Shown here: one piece after another, positions 28,004-37,182 of the stretch | Layout: the number at the start of each line of letters is the position of its first letter | How positions within the stretch are numbered: the first letter of the stretch is position 1 | The notes under the pieces: generated by a model | Databases searched by the model: none | What the model was told of the DNA's origin: nothing | What the model saw: the letters and a program-made list of their open reading frames with translations, nothing else | Source: Rhizobium binae | GTDB taxonomy: Bacteria; Pseudomonadota; Alphaproteobacteria; Rhizobiales; Rhizobiaceae | Direction: 5' to 3' | DNA length: 64,000 bases | Assembly: GCF_017357225.1 (NCBI RefSeq) | Contig: NZ_CP071604.1 | Location: 2,111,001-2,175,000, forward strand | Position numbers and translations under genes: made by a program

Positions 28004-30490
28004 ATGCCCGCACCTACAGCAGCCATCGCATGGCGCGACTACGTAACCGACGGCGTGCCGTCTTCCGGCAATCACAATCCAGACAAATTGGAGATCCGCT
28101 CCTGGGGCCTGTGGCTGGAATCATTCATATCGGCCATCGGCGCGAATAGCGGGTCTGTCTTCACCACCCGCGCAGCCCTATTCGCCGACCTGGCTCATGC
28201 CGCAAACTCGATGGCGTGGGTAATCGGTGACACGACTGTCGCCTACAATGGCATATACCGGAAGAGCGGCGCGTCAGGAACCGGATCCTGGACGCGGGTT
28301 GCGGACCTTCCGTACAGCTTCATCACCGCTGTGGATGCTGGGGCCGGCACGCCGAATGCGATCCAGGCAACGAGTACAATACCGGTCTCCGAATCGGCGC
28401 TAATCGTTATGAACATCTTCGAGGCCAACACCGGATCGCCGGTAACGGTCTCGTTCAATGGTGGCTCGACGCTCACCGTCAAGAGCAACAGCGGGAATGA
28501 CATCTCGGCCGGCGGCCTGACGGCCAACATGCGAGTGCTAGGCGTCATTTCCGGCACCGAATTCCGGCTGGTCAGTGACCAGGTCTCGGCCGCGATCGTG
28601 GCTGCGGCTGAAGCAGCGGCTGCGTCGGCTGCCTCCTCAGCATCGACCGCCACGAGCGCCGCGGCAACGGCGGTTGCGGCCGCTGCGTCGATCACCAATA
28701 TCCCTATCGTCTTCAAGGCTTTTGGCGATCTGACCGCAGACACCGTTTTGAGTTATTCTGGCTCGTTCCCGGTTGTCGCAGGCTCAACCGTCGTGCAGGT
28801 CTCGTCGAAGGGATGGAGCTATATCGTCGCCGCTTCCGGCGCGAGCGATTACCACATCATCACGGCCGGCGGGGTGAAGCTTTATGCGCTGCCGTTCAAC
28901 GGTTATGTGAACGTCGAGCAGTTCATTCAGGCCGGTTACGTTAACAGCACGACCAACGTCCTGGCCGCCTTCACTGCGGCTATAGCAACGGCGCATCGTG
29001 TCAAAGGCGACCCCGAGCACATCTACGGCATAAATGGCAAGATCACGCTCGCGGCCGGCACTTGGCTCGAGGACATCTCCGCGAAGCAGCTGGCGCCGCA
29101 TGCCACCACCAGTGTCGTAACAATCGGCTCGACTTCAGTCAGCAACATCACGCTGAAACGCGTCAAGGTCGATCGCAACGGTGATGGGACCGGCGGCTCT
29201 CTTAATAATGCGGCCGGCATCTCCATCAGCGGCGGCTCGGGCCATTATCTCGAAGACGTCGAAGTGTTCGGGTCGGATATCGGCACCGGCATCGTGGTCA
29301 GCAGTGCGACAGATTTCCAGATCGTTAGACCGCATGTGCACGACATCCTTTACGTGTCGGCATCCCTACCTTCTGATGACCAGGCTCAGGGTTTGTGGCT
29401 TAGCAGCTGCTCGGATTTCTCTGTTATCGAGCCGAAGATCCATCATATAGGTGGCATTGTCGGCGGCACGTTCCGCAGAGCGTTCGGCCGCATGATGCCG
29501 ATCGGGTTGGGTTGCTCGTTTTTCCGTATTGTTGGCGGCGATCTCTATGATGGTGACGTCGGCATCGATCTCACCGGTTCGAAGGGCAATGTTAATTTTG
29601 CCCTGATGGGCGTGACGGTTCGAGATGTCGAAACCTGGGGAATCAAGCTGGCGAACTACAATCGCTTCGGCGAGGTGATTGGCTGCAACGTTCACCGCGC
29701 GGGATCTGCCGGATTCGTTGGCTCGGGACCGACTGTCGATGTTGATCCTGATACGCCAGTGCCAGACAGCTTGCCGCGGCATGTGACCTTCACCAGTTGC
29801 GGCGCTTGGGACACCGGCTATGGCAACACCGGCCGCGGCACGTCCCAACCGGCTGGCTTTCTGATCACACCCGGTGCAGCGCCGTCCTATCAAGACTTCC
29901 CGCGCGGATATCGGATGGTTGGCTGCGTTGCCTACGACAACCAGACCGTTAAGACGCAATACCACGGATTCAGGTGCGAAACGACCTTCGGCGGCGCGCC
30001 GTTGAACGAAGTCATCAACTGCAAATCTGGCGGCTATGCAGCCGGCGGTCAGCATGTTGCGCTGTTCCCGTATCCGGCCTGTCGTGCCTATAACAGCGCC
30101 GCGATCTCGATACCGAACAACACATCGACGATCGTGTCGTTCAACGCCGAGGACTTCGACGGCTCGGCGATGCATAGCACGTCGTCGAACACGGATGCGA
30201 TTTTTGTCCAAGAAGCAGGCTGGTACCGTGTTGAGGGCCAGGCGACATTCGCGCAAAACGGCACCGGGTTGCGCAGTGCTATCGTCAGTTTCGGCGGCGT
30301 CAATCAGCCGCGCATCGCCGATAGCCAGCCGGGCAGCGCCGTCAATGACACAACGGTTCGCGTCAGCGGCATGGTCTACATCAGCGACGTCACCGGCAGC
30401 TTCAAGCTCAGTGTGTATCAGAACTCAGGCGGGGCGCTGAACGCGTCGAACGTCCAGCTGTCCGTGACGAGGGCGATGCCGAACAATTGA
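28004..30490 (+). CDS. Tailspike with right-handed beta-helix
   Basis: ATG 28004 has CTGGAG as ribosome binding site. The 828-residue protein has an N-terminal virion-binding part, an alanine-rich helix (about 200-230; coiled-coil trimer stalk) and then repeated short beta turns such as GISISGGSGHYLEDVEVFGSD. These are typical of beta-helix tailspikes that bind or cleave surface polysaccharide. The last 70 residues (from AIVSFGG to RAMPNN) form a C1q-like tip that is duplicated, in divergent form, at 40478-40700. Confidence 0.87.
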   Translation: MPAPTAAIAWRDYVTDGVPSSGNHNPDKLEIRSWGLWLESFISAIGANSGSVFTTRAALFADLAHAANSMAWVIGDTTVAYNGIYRKSGASGTGSWTRVADLPYSFITAVDAGAGTPNAIQATSTIPVSESALIVMNIFEANTGSPVTVSFNGGSTLTVKSNSGNDISAGGLTANMRVLGVISGTEFRLVSDQVSAAIVAAAEAAAASAASSASTATSAAATAVAAAASITNIPIVFKAFGDLTADTVLSYSGSFPVVAGSTVVQVSSKGWSYIVAASGASDYHIITAGGVKLYALPFNGYVNVEQFIQAGYVNSTTNVLAAFTAAIATAHRVKGDPEHIYGINGKITLAAGTWLEDISAKQLAPHATTSVVTIGSTSVSNITLKRVKVDRNGDGTGGSLNNAAGISISGGSGHYLEDVEVFGSDIGTGIVVSSATDFQIVRPHVHDILYVSASLPSDDQAQGLWLSSCSDFSVIEPKIHHIGGIVGGTFRRAFGRMMPIGLGCSFFRIVGGDLYDGDVGIDLTGSKGNVNFALMGVTVRDVETWGIKLANYNRFGEVIGCNVHRAGSAGFVGSGPTVDVDPDTPVPDSLPRHVTFTSCGAWDTGYGNTGRGTSQPAGFLITPGAAPSYQDFPRGYRMVGCVAYDNQTVKTQYHGFRCETTFGGAPLNEVINCKSGGYAAGGQHVALFPYPACRAYNSAAISIPNNTSTIVSFNAEDFDGSAMHSTSSNTDAIFVQEAGWYRVEGQATFAQNGTGLRSAIVSFGGVNQPRIADSQPGSAVNDTTVRVSGMVYISDVTGSFKLSVYQNSGGALNASNVQLSVTRAMPNN

Positions 30491-30499
30491 CGAAAAGGA

Positions 30500-30520
30500 G
30501 GGGCGCAACAAAGGCGCCCC
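30500..30520 (+). terminator. Hairpin after tailspike gene
   Basis: GGGGCGC (30500-30506) and GCGCCCC (30514-30520) form a perfect 7-bp stem with a 7-base loop, 10 bases after the tailspike stop. There is no T-run, so it may be a weak terminator or mRNA-end stabiliser. Confidence 0.5.
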
Positions 30521-30577
30521 GCTCACTGCGAACTCGCGGAAGTTGAACAGGTCCCAGGCTTATGTTAGGGCCTGATC

Positions 30578-31618
30578 ATGATCCAGCGCTATAACCTCGG
30601 AAAAGAAACAGCCGTTATCGACGCACTCCGAGGCATCGCGGGCCTTCTGGTCTTTCTGTCTCACGCTGATGCGTACAATCTGATCAGGATAAAACCGATC
30701 GCGCATTACTCAGGCTACGTGGGGGCGATCGGGGTCTGCGTGTTTTTCGTTTTGTCTGGATATTTGATCTGGGCTTCGGCGGGCAGGCTGCTCGATCGCC
30801 CCCATGGACTTAGAACCTACGCCATACACCGGGCCGCAAGGATCATGCCCCTCTACTATGTGGCCCTTGGCTTTGCTGCTTTGATCTTCCGGCATGTCTC
30901 GGGCTATCCTGTAGAAGTAGGCTTCTATGACATGGTCCGGCACATCACGTTCACTCAGGCGCTTATTCCGGATGTCAGCAGGGCGCTAAACCCGGTGCTT
31001 TGGACGCTTACCTTTGAGATGATCTTCTACGTGGCGGCGCCGGCTCTCTTCGCGCTTCGCAGCTTCTTTCCTGCTTTCATCATCATCGCGGCTTCGTCCT
31101 TCATCCTCTGCCAGTTCGTTGCCTCGCCGTATTTCAAATTCCTCAACCTGATGCCGCTCTTCGTGCTCGGCATGTGGCTGGCGCATTACCGTCTGGCTCC
31201 GACGTGGGTTTGCGCGGTGGCCTGCGCGGTGATCGGGATCGCTTTGGGGCTTCTCGGCGCGAAAGCCTACCTGATCTCGTCGGTCTGGGGTTTTGGGGTT
31301 TTTTCGGCAATGGTTTGGCTTCGTGGTTTCCGTTCGTCCCTGGCTGTCAAAGCGTTAGCGTGGGTGGGCGTTATCTCGTACTCGCTGTACATCTGGCACT
31401 ACATGCTGATTGAGATTGTCGGCTGGCTTCTAACGCGCGTCGGATTTATGCCAAGCAACTATCCAGTCTCTACTGGCGTCGGGTTAACCGCCCTGACGCT
31501 CGCGGTATCGTGGGCAAGTTACAGATACATCGAACTGCCCGCACAGGCGTCAGTCCGCAGGCGGCTTTCTAAAAGTTTTGCTGTTCATAACCTTTCTGCG
31601 GTCACCGAGAAATCGTGA
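30578..31618 (+). CDS. Membrane O-acyltransferase (acyltransferase 3 / OafA type)
   Basis: A 346-residue membrane protein with about ten helices. It contains DALRGIAGLLVFLSHADAYN (the conserved R/H-containing first block), VCVFFVLSGYLIW and RAARIMPLYYV, all signatures of the acyltransferase 3 family. Such enzymes O-acetylate lipopolysaccharide O-antigen or exopolysaccharide. On a prophage and directly behind the tailspike it probably changes the host receptor, giving serotype conversion and superinfection immunity. The substrate is not determinable. Confidence 0.9.
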   Translation: MIQRYNLGKETAVIDALRGIAGLLVFLSHADAYNLIRIKPIAHYSGYVGAIGVCVFFVLSGYLIWASAGRLLDRPHGLRTYAIHRAARIMPLYYVALGFAALIFRHVSGYPVEVGFYDMVRHITFTQALIPDVSRALNPVLWTLTFEMIFYVAAPALFALRSFFPAFIIIAASSFILCQFVASPYFKFLNLMPLFVLGMWLAHYRLAPTWVCAVACAVIGIALGLLGAKAYLISSVWGFGVFSAMVWLRGFRSSLAVKALAWVGVISYSLYIWHYMLIEIVGWLLTRVGFMPSNYPVSTGVGLTALTLAVSWASYRYIELPAQASVRRRLSKSFAVHNLSAVTEKS

Positions 31619-31642
31619 TCGAATAATACAAACAAGCGTATG

Positions 31643-31665
31643 GGCCGCTGCTGAGCGGCCTTTTT
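31643..31665 (+). terminator. Rho-independent terminator of the acyltransferase
   Basis: GGCCGCT (31643-31649) pairs with AGCGGCC (31654-31660) around a 4-base loop and is followed by TTTTT. It lies 25 bases after the acyltransferase stop. A second G/C stem at about 31717-31737 (GGCGGG/CCCGCC) may terminate the opposing gene. Confidence 0.85.
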
Positions 31666-31740
31666 CGTGCCTGGAAACATCCTACCTGACTGGCGGTGGG
31701 CGCTATTGGGGTTTTGGCAGGGCGGGTTCGGCCCGCCTCT

Positions 31741-31938
31741 TCAGCTATCGTCGTCTTCCCGGTCGGCGATATCCTCAGCCAACTCCGCGGCATGCTCTGA
31801 AAGAATGGCAGCCACGTTGTCGAGAAGCTGCGCCAATTCAGGATCGCTGGCGAAAAGCCGCTCCTGATTGGTCCTCAGCTTTTCAATGTAAAATCGATGG
31901 ATGTAAAGCGAGCCGTTCATTTGTGCGAGGCTTGGCAT
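31741..31938 (-). CDS. Small acidic protein, unknown
   Basis: A 65-residue leftward gene with GGAG 7 bases upstream of ATG. The product has a helical middle FASDPELAQLLDNVAAILSE and ends in an acidic cluster. No family is recognised. It is one of two leftward moron genes between acyltransferase and lysis genes, with a hairpin just past its stop. Confidence 0.6.
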   Translation of the reverse strand: MPSLAQMNGSLYIHRFYIEKLRTNQERLFASDPELAQLLDNVAAILSEHAAELAEDIADREDDDS

Positions 31939-32014
31939 GACAATGCTCCGTATGCAGGCTTGTCACGTCATACGCTCGTGACGGTTCATCATCATAGCAC
32001 AGTCCATTTTGCGG

Positions 32015-32398
32015 TCAGAGATTCTCAAGCTCTGGAAAAGCCGAATACTGTAGTCGGTCGGTGTTGCATCCCGGCGCGTCCTGCAGTGAACTGACGACGC
32101 TCGCGCCCCGAAAACGAAGCGACGTCGACGTCATTCCGACGTATCCGCCCATTCGGTTTTTTGCATTAAATCGGACGCAAATTGACCTATAGCCGGTATC
32201 TAGGAGCGTGACTGCATTGGAAATGCTAGCGTCCCGGATGGAATACGGGTCGTAGAAGGTGCTCTTGATATAAGTAATTGCGGCGGCTCGTTCGGCGGCT
32301 GTTGGCGGCATCTGCGACCCGTATATCTTGTCCAATTGCTCGGCGCTCACACAGCCCGACAGAACTCCAACCCCAACTAATAGAATCGTCCGCTTCAT
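32015..32398 (-). CDS. Putative lipoprotein, unknown function
   Basis: A 127-residue protein with a signal peptide and lipobox L13-S-G-C16, so it should be an envelope lipoprotein. The mature part contains AERAAAITYIKSTFYDPYSI, a pattern seen in small rhizobial lipoproteins. It lies leftward just upstream of the lysis genes, in the place where prophages often keep immunity or lysogenic-conversion genes. Confidence 0.72.
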   Translation of the reverse strand: MKRTILLVGVGVLSGCVSAEQLDKIYGSQMPPTAAERAAAITYIKSTFYDPYSIRDASISNAVTLLDTGYRSICVRFNAKNRMGGYVGMTSTSLRFRGASVVSSLQDAPGCNTDRLQYSAFPELENL

Positions 32399-32542
32399 TC
32401 ACCCCTCCCAGGTTGTGAAGCGATATTGCATGATTCTGCTGCGGTAGAAACTGATCAGACGCAGCAGACATTCACGGTGCGAGAGTTTGATCGAGCCTCT
32501 CATTCGCGCGCCTTTTCTTTCCACAAAAACCGGAGCCCACCA

Positions 32543-32800
32543 TTGCTTCGCACGCTTTTCTCAGGCGCGCGTGACGCTTTCGCGCGCGTGCTCATTCCCG
32601 ATGCGGCCGCAACCACCAAGAGCGCCTGGTCGCTGCGCCTCATCGAGTTGGCGGCCCTAGCCGACATAATCCTGAACCTCGTGCCGGTCGTCTCCGATTA
32701 CCTGCCGTGGTGGCTGACGCTTGCGCTCCTCGTCGGCGCATGGATTGCGCGCCACCTCATCCAGCCTGAAAAGGAGCCTGCAGATGGCGACAAGGCTTAG
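32543..32800 (+). CDS. Holin-like membrane protein
   Basis: TTG 32543 follows GGAG (32532-32535); an earlier frame start at 32426 has no clear ribosome binding site. The 85-residue protein has two close hydrophobic stretches (LIELAALADIILNLVPVV and LPWWLTLALLVGAWIA) and a charged tail. The position directly before the endolysin supports a holin or pinholin. No family is recognised with confidence. Confidence 0.65.
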   Translation: MLRTLFSGARDAFARVLIPDAAATTKSAWSLRLIELAALADIILNLVPVVSDYLPWWLTLALLVGAWIARHLIQPEKEPADGDKA

Positions 32801-33272
32801 AAAAACGGGCGGCGGTCTCGCCGCCATTACGCTCGCAGGTGCGCTTGCGGTGCAGACAGTCGGCGGGTTCGAGGGGCTGAAGCTCTACGCCTACCGCGAT
32901 GTGGTCGGCATCTGGACCGCCTGTTACGGCGAGACGAAGGGCATAAAGCCCGGCATGAAGTTCTCCAAGGCCGATTGCGATAACCTGCTGATCGACAGCC
33001 TAGTCGAGCACGAGGCCGGCATGCGTGGTTGCCTCAAGGTGCCAGACGCTCTGCCGATCCAGACATACATCGCCGGCGTGTCGCTGACCTATAATATCGG
33101 CCCCGGCGGCTTCTGCGGCTCGACCGTGGCGCGCAAGCTGAATGCCGGAGACATCCGCGGCGCCTGCGACGCCTTCCTCATGTGGGACAAGGCGAAGGGC
33201 CGCAAGATCCCCGGCCTGACGAAACGCCGCGTCGCCGAACGGGCGCTCTGCCTGCAGGGTGTCGCAGCATGA
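32784..33272 (+). CDS. SAR-type endolysin, GH24 lysozyme
   Basis: ATG 32784 lies behind AAGGAG and overlaps the holin-like gene by 17 bases. The 162-residue protein has the GH24 catalytic triad spaced E30-x8-D39-x5-T45. The N-terminal segment (about 9-28) is weakly hydrophobic and rich in Gly and Ala, as in signal-arrest-release endolysins that need no holin for export. It cleaves peptidoglycan at the end of the lytic cycle. Confidence 0.92.
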   Translation: MATRLRKTGGGLAAITLAGALAVQTVGGFEGLKLYAYRDVVGIWTACYGETKGIKPGMKFSKADCDNLLIDSLVEHEAGMRGCLKVPDALPIQTYIAGVSLTYNIGPGGFCGSTVARKLNAGDIRGACDAFLMWDKAKGRKIPGLTKRRVAERALCLQGVAA

Positions 33273-33640
33273 TCGCGTTCTTCTTGAGTCCCATCGGCCG
33301 CCGCCTCGCCGGCGCGCTGGCCGCGCTCGCGCTGCTGTTGGCCGCTTATGCCCACATCGACCACCGCGGCTACGCCCGCGCCGAGGCGCACTACAAGGGC
33401 GTCATTGCTGCGGAACATGCGGCCGCAGCCGACGCAGCCATCGCCGAGACCGAACGGCAAGCCGCAGCGAACAACGCGGCCAAGGCCCGCGAGGCGGAGC
33501 GCATTGCTCAGATGCAAGCCGAAAACGAATCCCTGGAATTGAATATTAAGGAGCTCGAGCGTGAGGCTGATGAAGATCCTAGCGCTGATGTGCCTGTGCT
33601 TGGCGCTCCCGGCGTGCAGCGCATTAACAAGGTCCGATAG
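33269..33640 (+). CDS. Inner-membrane spanin (Rz-like)
   Basis: ATG 33269 overlaps the endolysin stop. The 123-residue protein has one N-terminal membrane segment (about 10-26) and a long periplasmic helix rich in Ala/Glu/Lys, as expected for an i-spanin. Its 3' end overlaps the o-spanin gene in another frame by 80 bases. Confidence 0.85.
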   Translation: MIAFFLSPIGRRLAGALAALALLLAAYAHIDHRGYARAEAHYKGVIAAEHAAAADAAIAETERQAAANNAAKAREAERIAQMQAENESLELNIKELEREADEDPSADVPVLGAPGVQRINKVR

Positions 33641-33863
33641 ACTGGTTGTGCCGCCGGCGCCGCCTAAACTGGTGCGGCCGGACAGCGCATTGACGGCGCG
33701 CTGCCTCGGCCCGGTCGACCTTGGCGACAAGGCGTTGACGCAGGCGCAGCTGGAAAAACTCTGGATCACTGACCGCGAGCGGCTTCTGACGTGCATCCGG
33801 CGACACTTGGCGCTGCGCGATTTCTATGCCGACCGCGACGCAGGGTTGGAGCGCAGGCCATGA
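33561..33863 (+). CDS. Outer-membrane spanin lipoprotein (Rz1-like)
   Basis: GTG 33561 has AAGGAG at 33548-33553 (ATG 33570 is less well spaced). The 100-residue protein has a signal peptide with lipobox L16-P-A-C19 and a proline-rich mature start (VVPPAPPKLVRP). Its gene starts within the Rz-like gene, the classic nested arrangement. Together the pair fuses inner and outer membranes at lysis. Confidence 0.87.
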   Translation: MRLMKILALMCLCLALPACSALTRSDRLVVPPAPPKLVRPDSALTARCLGPVDLGDKALTQAQLEKLWITDRERLLTCIRRHLALRDFYADRDAGLERRP

Positions 33864-34171
33864 CCGGACCAGAAATCATGGCCGTTGTCGGCTTCTTCGT
33901 CATGCTCGCCGGCGCCGGCTGGCGCGTCTGGACTCGCGTCGAAGCCAAGGTGAAGGTCGCCGAGGACAAGGCCGACAAGAACACCGCCGACCTTGCCGCG
34001 TACAAACTCCATGCTGCGGAAACATTCGCAACGAAGACCAGCCAGGCCGAGCAGACGGCGCAATTGCTGCGAGCCATCGAGGGCGTCGGCAGCAGGATAG
34101 ATGGCGTGCACGAGCGCCTCGATCGCCTCTACGAGAACTCACCACAGCGGCGCACCACCACGCGCGGCTAA
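33860..34171 (+). CDS. Membrane-anchored coiled-coil protein (XhlA-like)
   Basis: A 103-residue protein with an N-terminal membrane helix (about 6-22) and a charged coiled coil (KVKVAEDKADKNTADLAAYK). ATGA overlap with the spanin stop shows that it is part of the lysis operon. It resembles XhlA/hemolysin-like lysis accessories in layout. Function is inferred from position. Confidence 0.6.
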   Translation: MTGPEIMAVVGFFVMLAGAGWRVWTRVEAKVKVAEDKADKNTADLAAYKLHAAETFATKTSQAEQTAQLLRAIEGVGSRIDGVHERLDRLYENSPQRRTTTRG

Positions 34172-34199
34172 TTCCTCTCCCAATCTCCTGGACATCATC

Positions 34200-34463
34200 A
34201 TGGCTACTGAACTCCTCGCGGTGGGCTCCACCGCGGCCAATTCCGCTGATCTCGTAGTAGCATCTGGCTCTACCGTGCTCGTGGGCATCAAGGGCACTAC
34301 GACCTCACAAGCGCGGGTGCGCATCACCCTCAAGGACGACGCGGGCGGCTACACCGATATTGGCGAACTCACGCCTTTCCGCCCCGCGATCGCGATCACC
34401 GCGCCAGGCACATACCGCTTCAGCCGCGTCGCTGGCGAAACGTGTGGTGTCTTCAGTGCTTGA
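34200..34463 (+). CDS. Small beta-rich phage protein preceding the FAD fusion
   Basis: An 87-residue protein (MATELLAVGSTAANSADLVV...) made of short beta strands and ending APGTYRFSRVAGETCGVFSA. Similar short proteins often precede lectin-like virion genes in rhizobial prophages. Its stop overlaps the likely start of the next gene by 8 bases. It may be a structural fibre component. Confidence 0.75.
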   Translation: MATELLAVGSTAANSADLVVASGSTVLVGIKGTTTSQARVRITLKDDAGGYTDIGELTPFRPAIAITAPGTYRFSRVAGETCGVFSA

Positions 34464-37044
34464 TAGCAGTACGTTTCTGAGTTCGCCGCTCTCCCCCTTT
34501 GGGCGATACAGCGTCGTTGGCCGAATTCCTGGCGGGGCCGGGGGCGGCTTGCCGTCTCTGGCGCCATATACATTCGAGGCGGAGACCAACGCTCTCGCCG
34601 CGGCCATTACCGCGCCGACTACCAACGCCAAGCGGTCGATGAACCGCGCAATCAAGCGTCTCAAGGCGGCAGGCATCTGGTCTAGGGCCGTGGGGATGGG
34701 CTTCCTAGTTGGCCCTGATGAGGCGACTGCCCTGCGCTGGTGGAATGACCCCTCGCGCACCTGTACAAAGATCAGCACTCCGGGCTTTAACACCGGTTTT
34801 GGCTGGACAGCGACGGCGAACGGCCAGGCCCTCAATACCGGCTTGTTAGCCAGCGATCTGAACGGCGCAGGCGGCACCGCCCCGACCGACCTCGGTGCTT
34901 ACGTCTATTGCACCAATGCGGTTACCGGCAGCAGCAACAGCGACATGGGCGCTATCAACGCCTCGTCTCAAGGCATCAACATTTGCGCCCGTCGAGCGAC
35001 AAACGACAACCAGACGATCCGTTTGGCATCAGCTGCGATCACCACCATCGCGGCGGATGGCGATACTGATGGCGCCGGTCTTACGGGCGCGAGCCGTTTC
35101 GATGCGGCGAACATAACCGGATCCCACCTCGGGGTTGCCAAGAACACGGTTGCTGCTGCATCGGTCGCCCTTCCTTCGATCCCGATCTACTTGCTTGCGC
35201 ACAACGCAAACGGTTCAGTCTCGAGTTTCTCGCCACGCCGTCTGGCATTCTGGTATGTGGGCCGAGGCCTGACCAACTCCCAAGAGATCGAACTTAATTC
35301 CATCTGCGCCGAGTATCTGGCGGCAGCGGGTTACGGGCATGCCTACATCGAGGAAGTCGGGGTTGGCACACAGTCGATCACCGTGGACTTCATCGGCTAC
35401 GGCTTCGAGGCTCAAACGGTCCTCGCCTGCCTACAGGCTGCCCGAAACGGGTTGACCGTTGCCATGGTTGGCGGTTGGCGTGATCGCTTCAACTTCGGCG
35501 GCATGTCGTCAGGCGGTCTCGGCTTCGGCGACATCCTTAATACCGCCGCGTTTGGTGGTCTGGTCAACTGGCTCATTAAGCGCATCCAGGCGATTGGCAA
35601 CCAGGCGAGCCCTCAATACTATTTTGAGCCCAGATGGATGCAATGGGCGCTACGCGAGCTGCTCACGTTCGAGAAGAATGGCGGGTATAACATCCCCATT
35701 TATCAGACGAATGGCGTCCTGTCCGTCACCAAAGATCCAGCCACCAAAGCTGTCACCTCAGTCACCACGATGGACGGGCGCACCTTCAACATTAAGGGCT
35801 GGTACGATGGCTCGTATGAGAAGGACTTGGCCGCTGCGGCTGGTTGCTCGTATCGGATCGGGCGAGAAGCTGCGACGGGCGGCGCAGGCGAGCAGTACAA
35901 CGGCATTCGCGCCACCTACAACGAGTACGCGGGCGTTGATCCGTGGAAGACGCCGGGGGATACAAGTAGCGGCCTGATCAACATGATCCAGGCTGTCAAA
36001 TCGACCTTTACGCCCGCCCTCAACACCTTGCCTGCGGCGGGAACAGCTCATGACAAAGAGCAGGCTTTCAACTTCCGCATGACGATGACGAACTCGCCAA
36101 AGTGGCGCCGGCCGTTGCCGAGCACGCCACCTGCCGGGTTCGACATCGCAGATTACGAAATCCTGCTGCGCTTCATGGCGGCAAACCCAACAAAGACCAG
36201 CTTCACCGACTACTTCAAGGCGGATGCCGTTTTTACCTCCAGCGGCGAAAGCAAGTTCGACGTGAACAACCGCGCCGGGCCCGCCGCGCCGTCGACTGAC
36301 TTCATCGGCAAGAACTGGGGCTATTCGACGGCCAACTACTCGGCCCGCGAGGTTATGTGGAGGGCTCACTGGAACTGGATCATGGGCATGCTGTACCTGC
36401 TGCAGTATGGCACCGATCCTCGTATCCCAGCAGCGCTAAAGACGAACTGCCTGAACTGGGGCCTCTGCGCCGATCATTACCACTCGCCGCACGAGAGCGA
36501 CACGGTCGGCATGAACCCGCAGCTGTACGTTCGCGAGGCGCGCCGCCTAATAGGTGTCGCCACCATGACGGGCGACGAGCTGAAGCGCGGCGACGGCGGT
36601 GTGCCATCGATCTCGACCAACACGATTTCCATGATCTCGTATTTCATGGACAGTCACGCTATCCAGTACATCGCCTACGAAAAGACGGCTGGGAACTGGA
36701 TAGTGGCGGGTGAGGGCGGCTTCGGCGAGCCGGAAGGTTCATTGGGCGGGGCAGACGGCATGTTCCCGCTTCCGCTTGAGATCGCGACGCCTGTTGCCTC
36801 TGAGTGCACCAACGGCTTCGTGGGCTTCGGCTTCTCTACCACCCATATCGCGTTCGCAGCCTGCCGAATGGAGCCTACCGCATGGCAGGCCGGCCAGAGC
36901 CTTGGCCAAGTGGCTGCGGAAGCGATCAAAAACAACCGCACATTCCAAGATGCGGCGAACTATCCGGCCGCACGCACGGCGCTCTTGGCGAATGCCTTCG
37001 CACTCAGCAATGAGACTGTGCCGGTACTCGCACAGGCGACCTAA
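34456..37044 (+). CDS. Lectin-like domain fused to PF12831-type FAD oxidoreductase
   Basis: A fusion of about 862 residues; GTG 34456 is the most likely start, though no strong ribosome binding site is seen. Residues about 1-290 form a beta-rich, Gly/Asn/Thr-rich domain (GFNTGFGWTATANGQALNTG, ITGSHLGVAKNT) like LamG/lectin-type modules of phage virion proteins. From about 305 the FAD-dependent oxidoreductase family PF12831 is recognisable: VDFIGYGFEAQTVLACLQAA (Rossmann turn GYGFEA instead of GxGxxG), NFGGMSSGGLGFGD, PQLYVREARRLIG, and C-terminal ECTNGFVGFGFSTTHIAFAA then RMEP. Substrate unknown; action on host surface glycans is a guess from domain and position. Confidence 0.8.
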   Translation: MLDSSTFLSSPLSPFGRYSVVGRIPGGAGGGLPSLAPYTFEAETNALAAAITAPTTNAKRSMNRAIKRLKAAGIWSRAVGMGFLVGPDEATALRWWNDPSRTCTKISTPGFNTGFGWTATANGQALNTGLLASDLNGAGGTAPTDLGAYVYCTNAVTGSSNSDMGAINASSQGINICARRATNDNQTIRLASAAITTIAADGDTDGAGLTGASRFDAANITGSHLGVAKNTVAAASVALPSIPIYLLAHNANGSVSSFSPRRLAFWYVGRGLTNSQEIELNSICAEYLAAAGYGHAYIEEVGVGTQSITVDFIGYGFEAQTVLACLQAARNGLTVAMVGGWRDRFNFGGMSSGGLGFGDILNTAAFGGLVNWLIKRIQAIGNQASPQYYFEPRWMQWALRELLTFEKNGGYNIPIYQTNGVLSVTKDPATKAVTSVTTMDGRTFNIKGWYDGSYEKDLAAAAGCSYRIGREAATGGAGEQYNGIRATYNEYAGVDPWKTPGDTSSGLINMIQAVKSTFTPALNTLPAAGTAHDKEQAFNFRMTMTNSPKWRRPLPSTPPAGFDIADYEILLRFMAANPTKTSFTDYFKADAVFTSSGESKFDVNNRAGPAAPSTDFIGKNWGYSTANYSAREVMWRAHWNWIMGMLYLLQYGTDPRIPAALKTNCLNWGLCADHYHSPHESDTVGMNPQLYVREARRLIGVATMTGDELKRGDGGVPSISTNTISMISYFMDSHAIQYIAYEKTAGNWIVAGEGGFGEPEGSLGGADGMFPLPLEIATPVASECTNGFVGFGFSTTHIAFAACRMEPTAWQAGQSLGQVAAEAIKNNRTFQDAANYPAARTALLANAFALSNETVPVLAQAT

Positions 37045-37049
37045 ACATC

Positions 37050-37079
37050 AGCCGCCTCTCCTTCACCGGGGAGGCGGCT
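37050..37079 (+). terminator. Terminator after the FAD fusion gene
   Basis: AGCCGCCTC (37050-37058) pairs perfectly with GAGGCGGCT (37071-37079), six bases after the stop, with a 12-base loop and a short ATTTCG after it. It ends the long rightward late transcript. Confidence 0.75.
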
Positions 37080-37182
37080 ATTTCGTTTGGCACGGGCGCC
37101 CAGGGACGGAGTTCCGCATCCACTTGTGGGCGACGATTGAACATGACCTTCCGATGCCGTATCTATTGATGAAAAGGTATTG

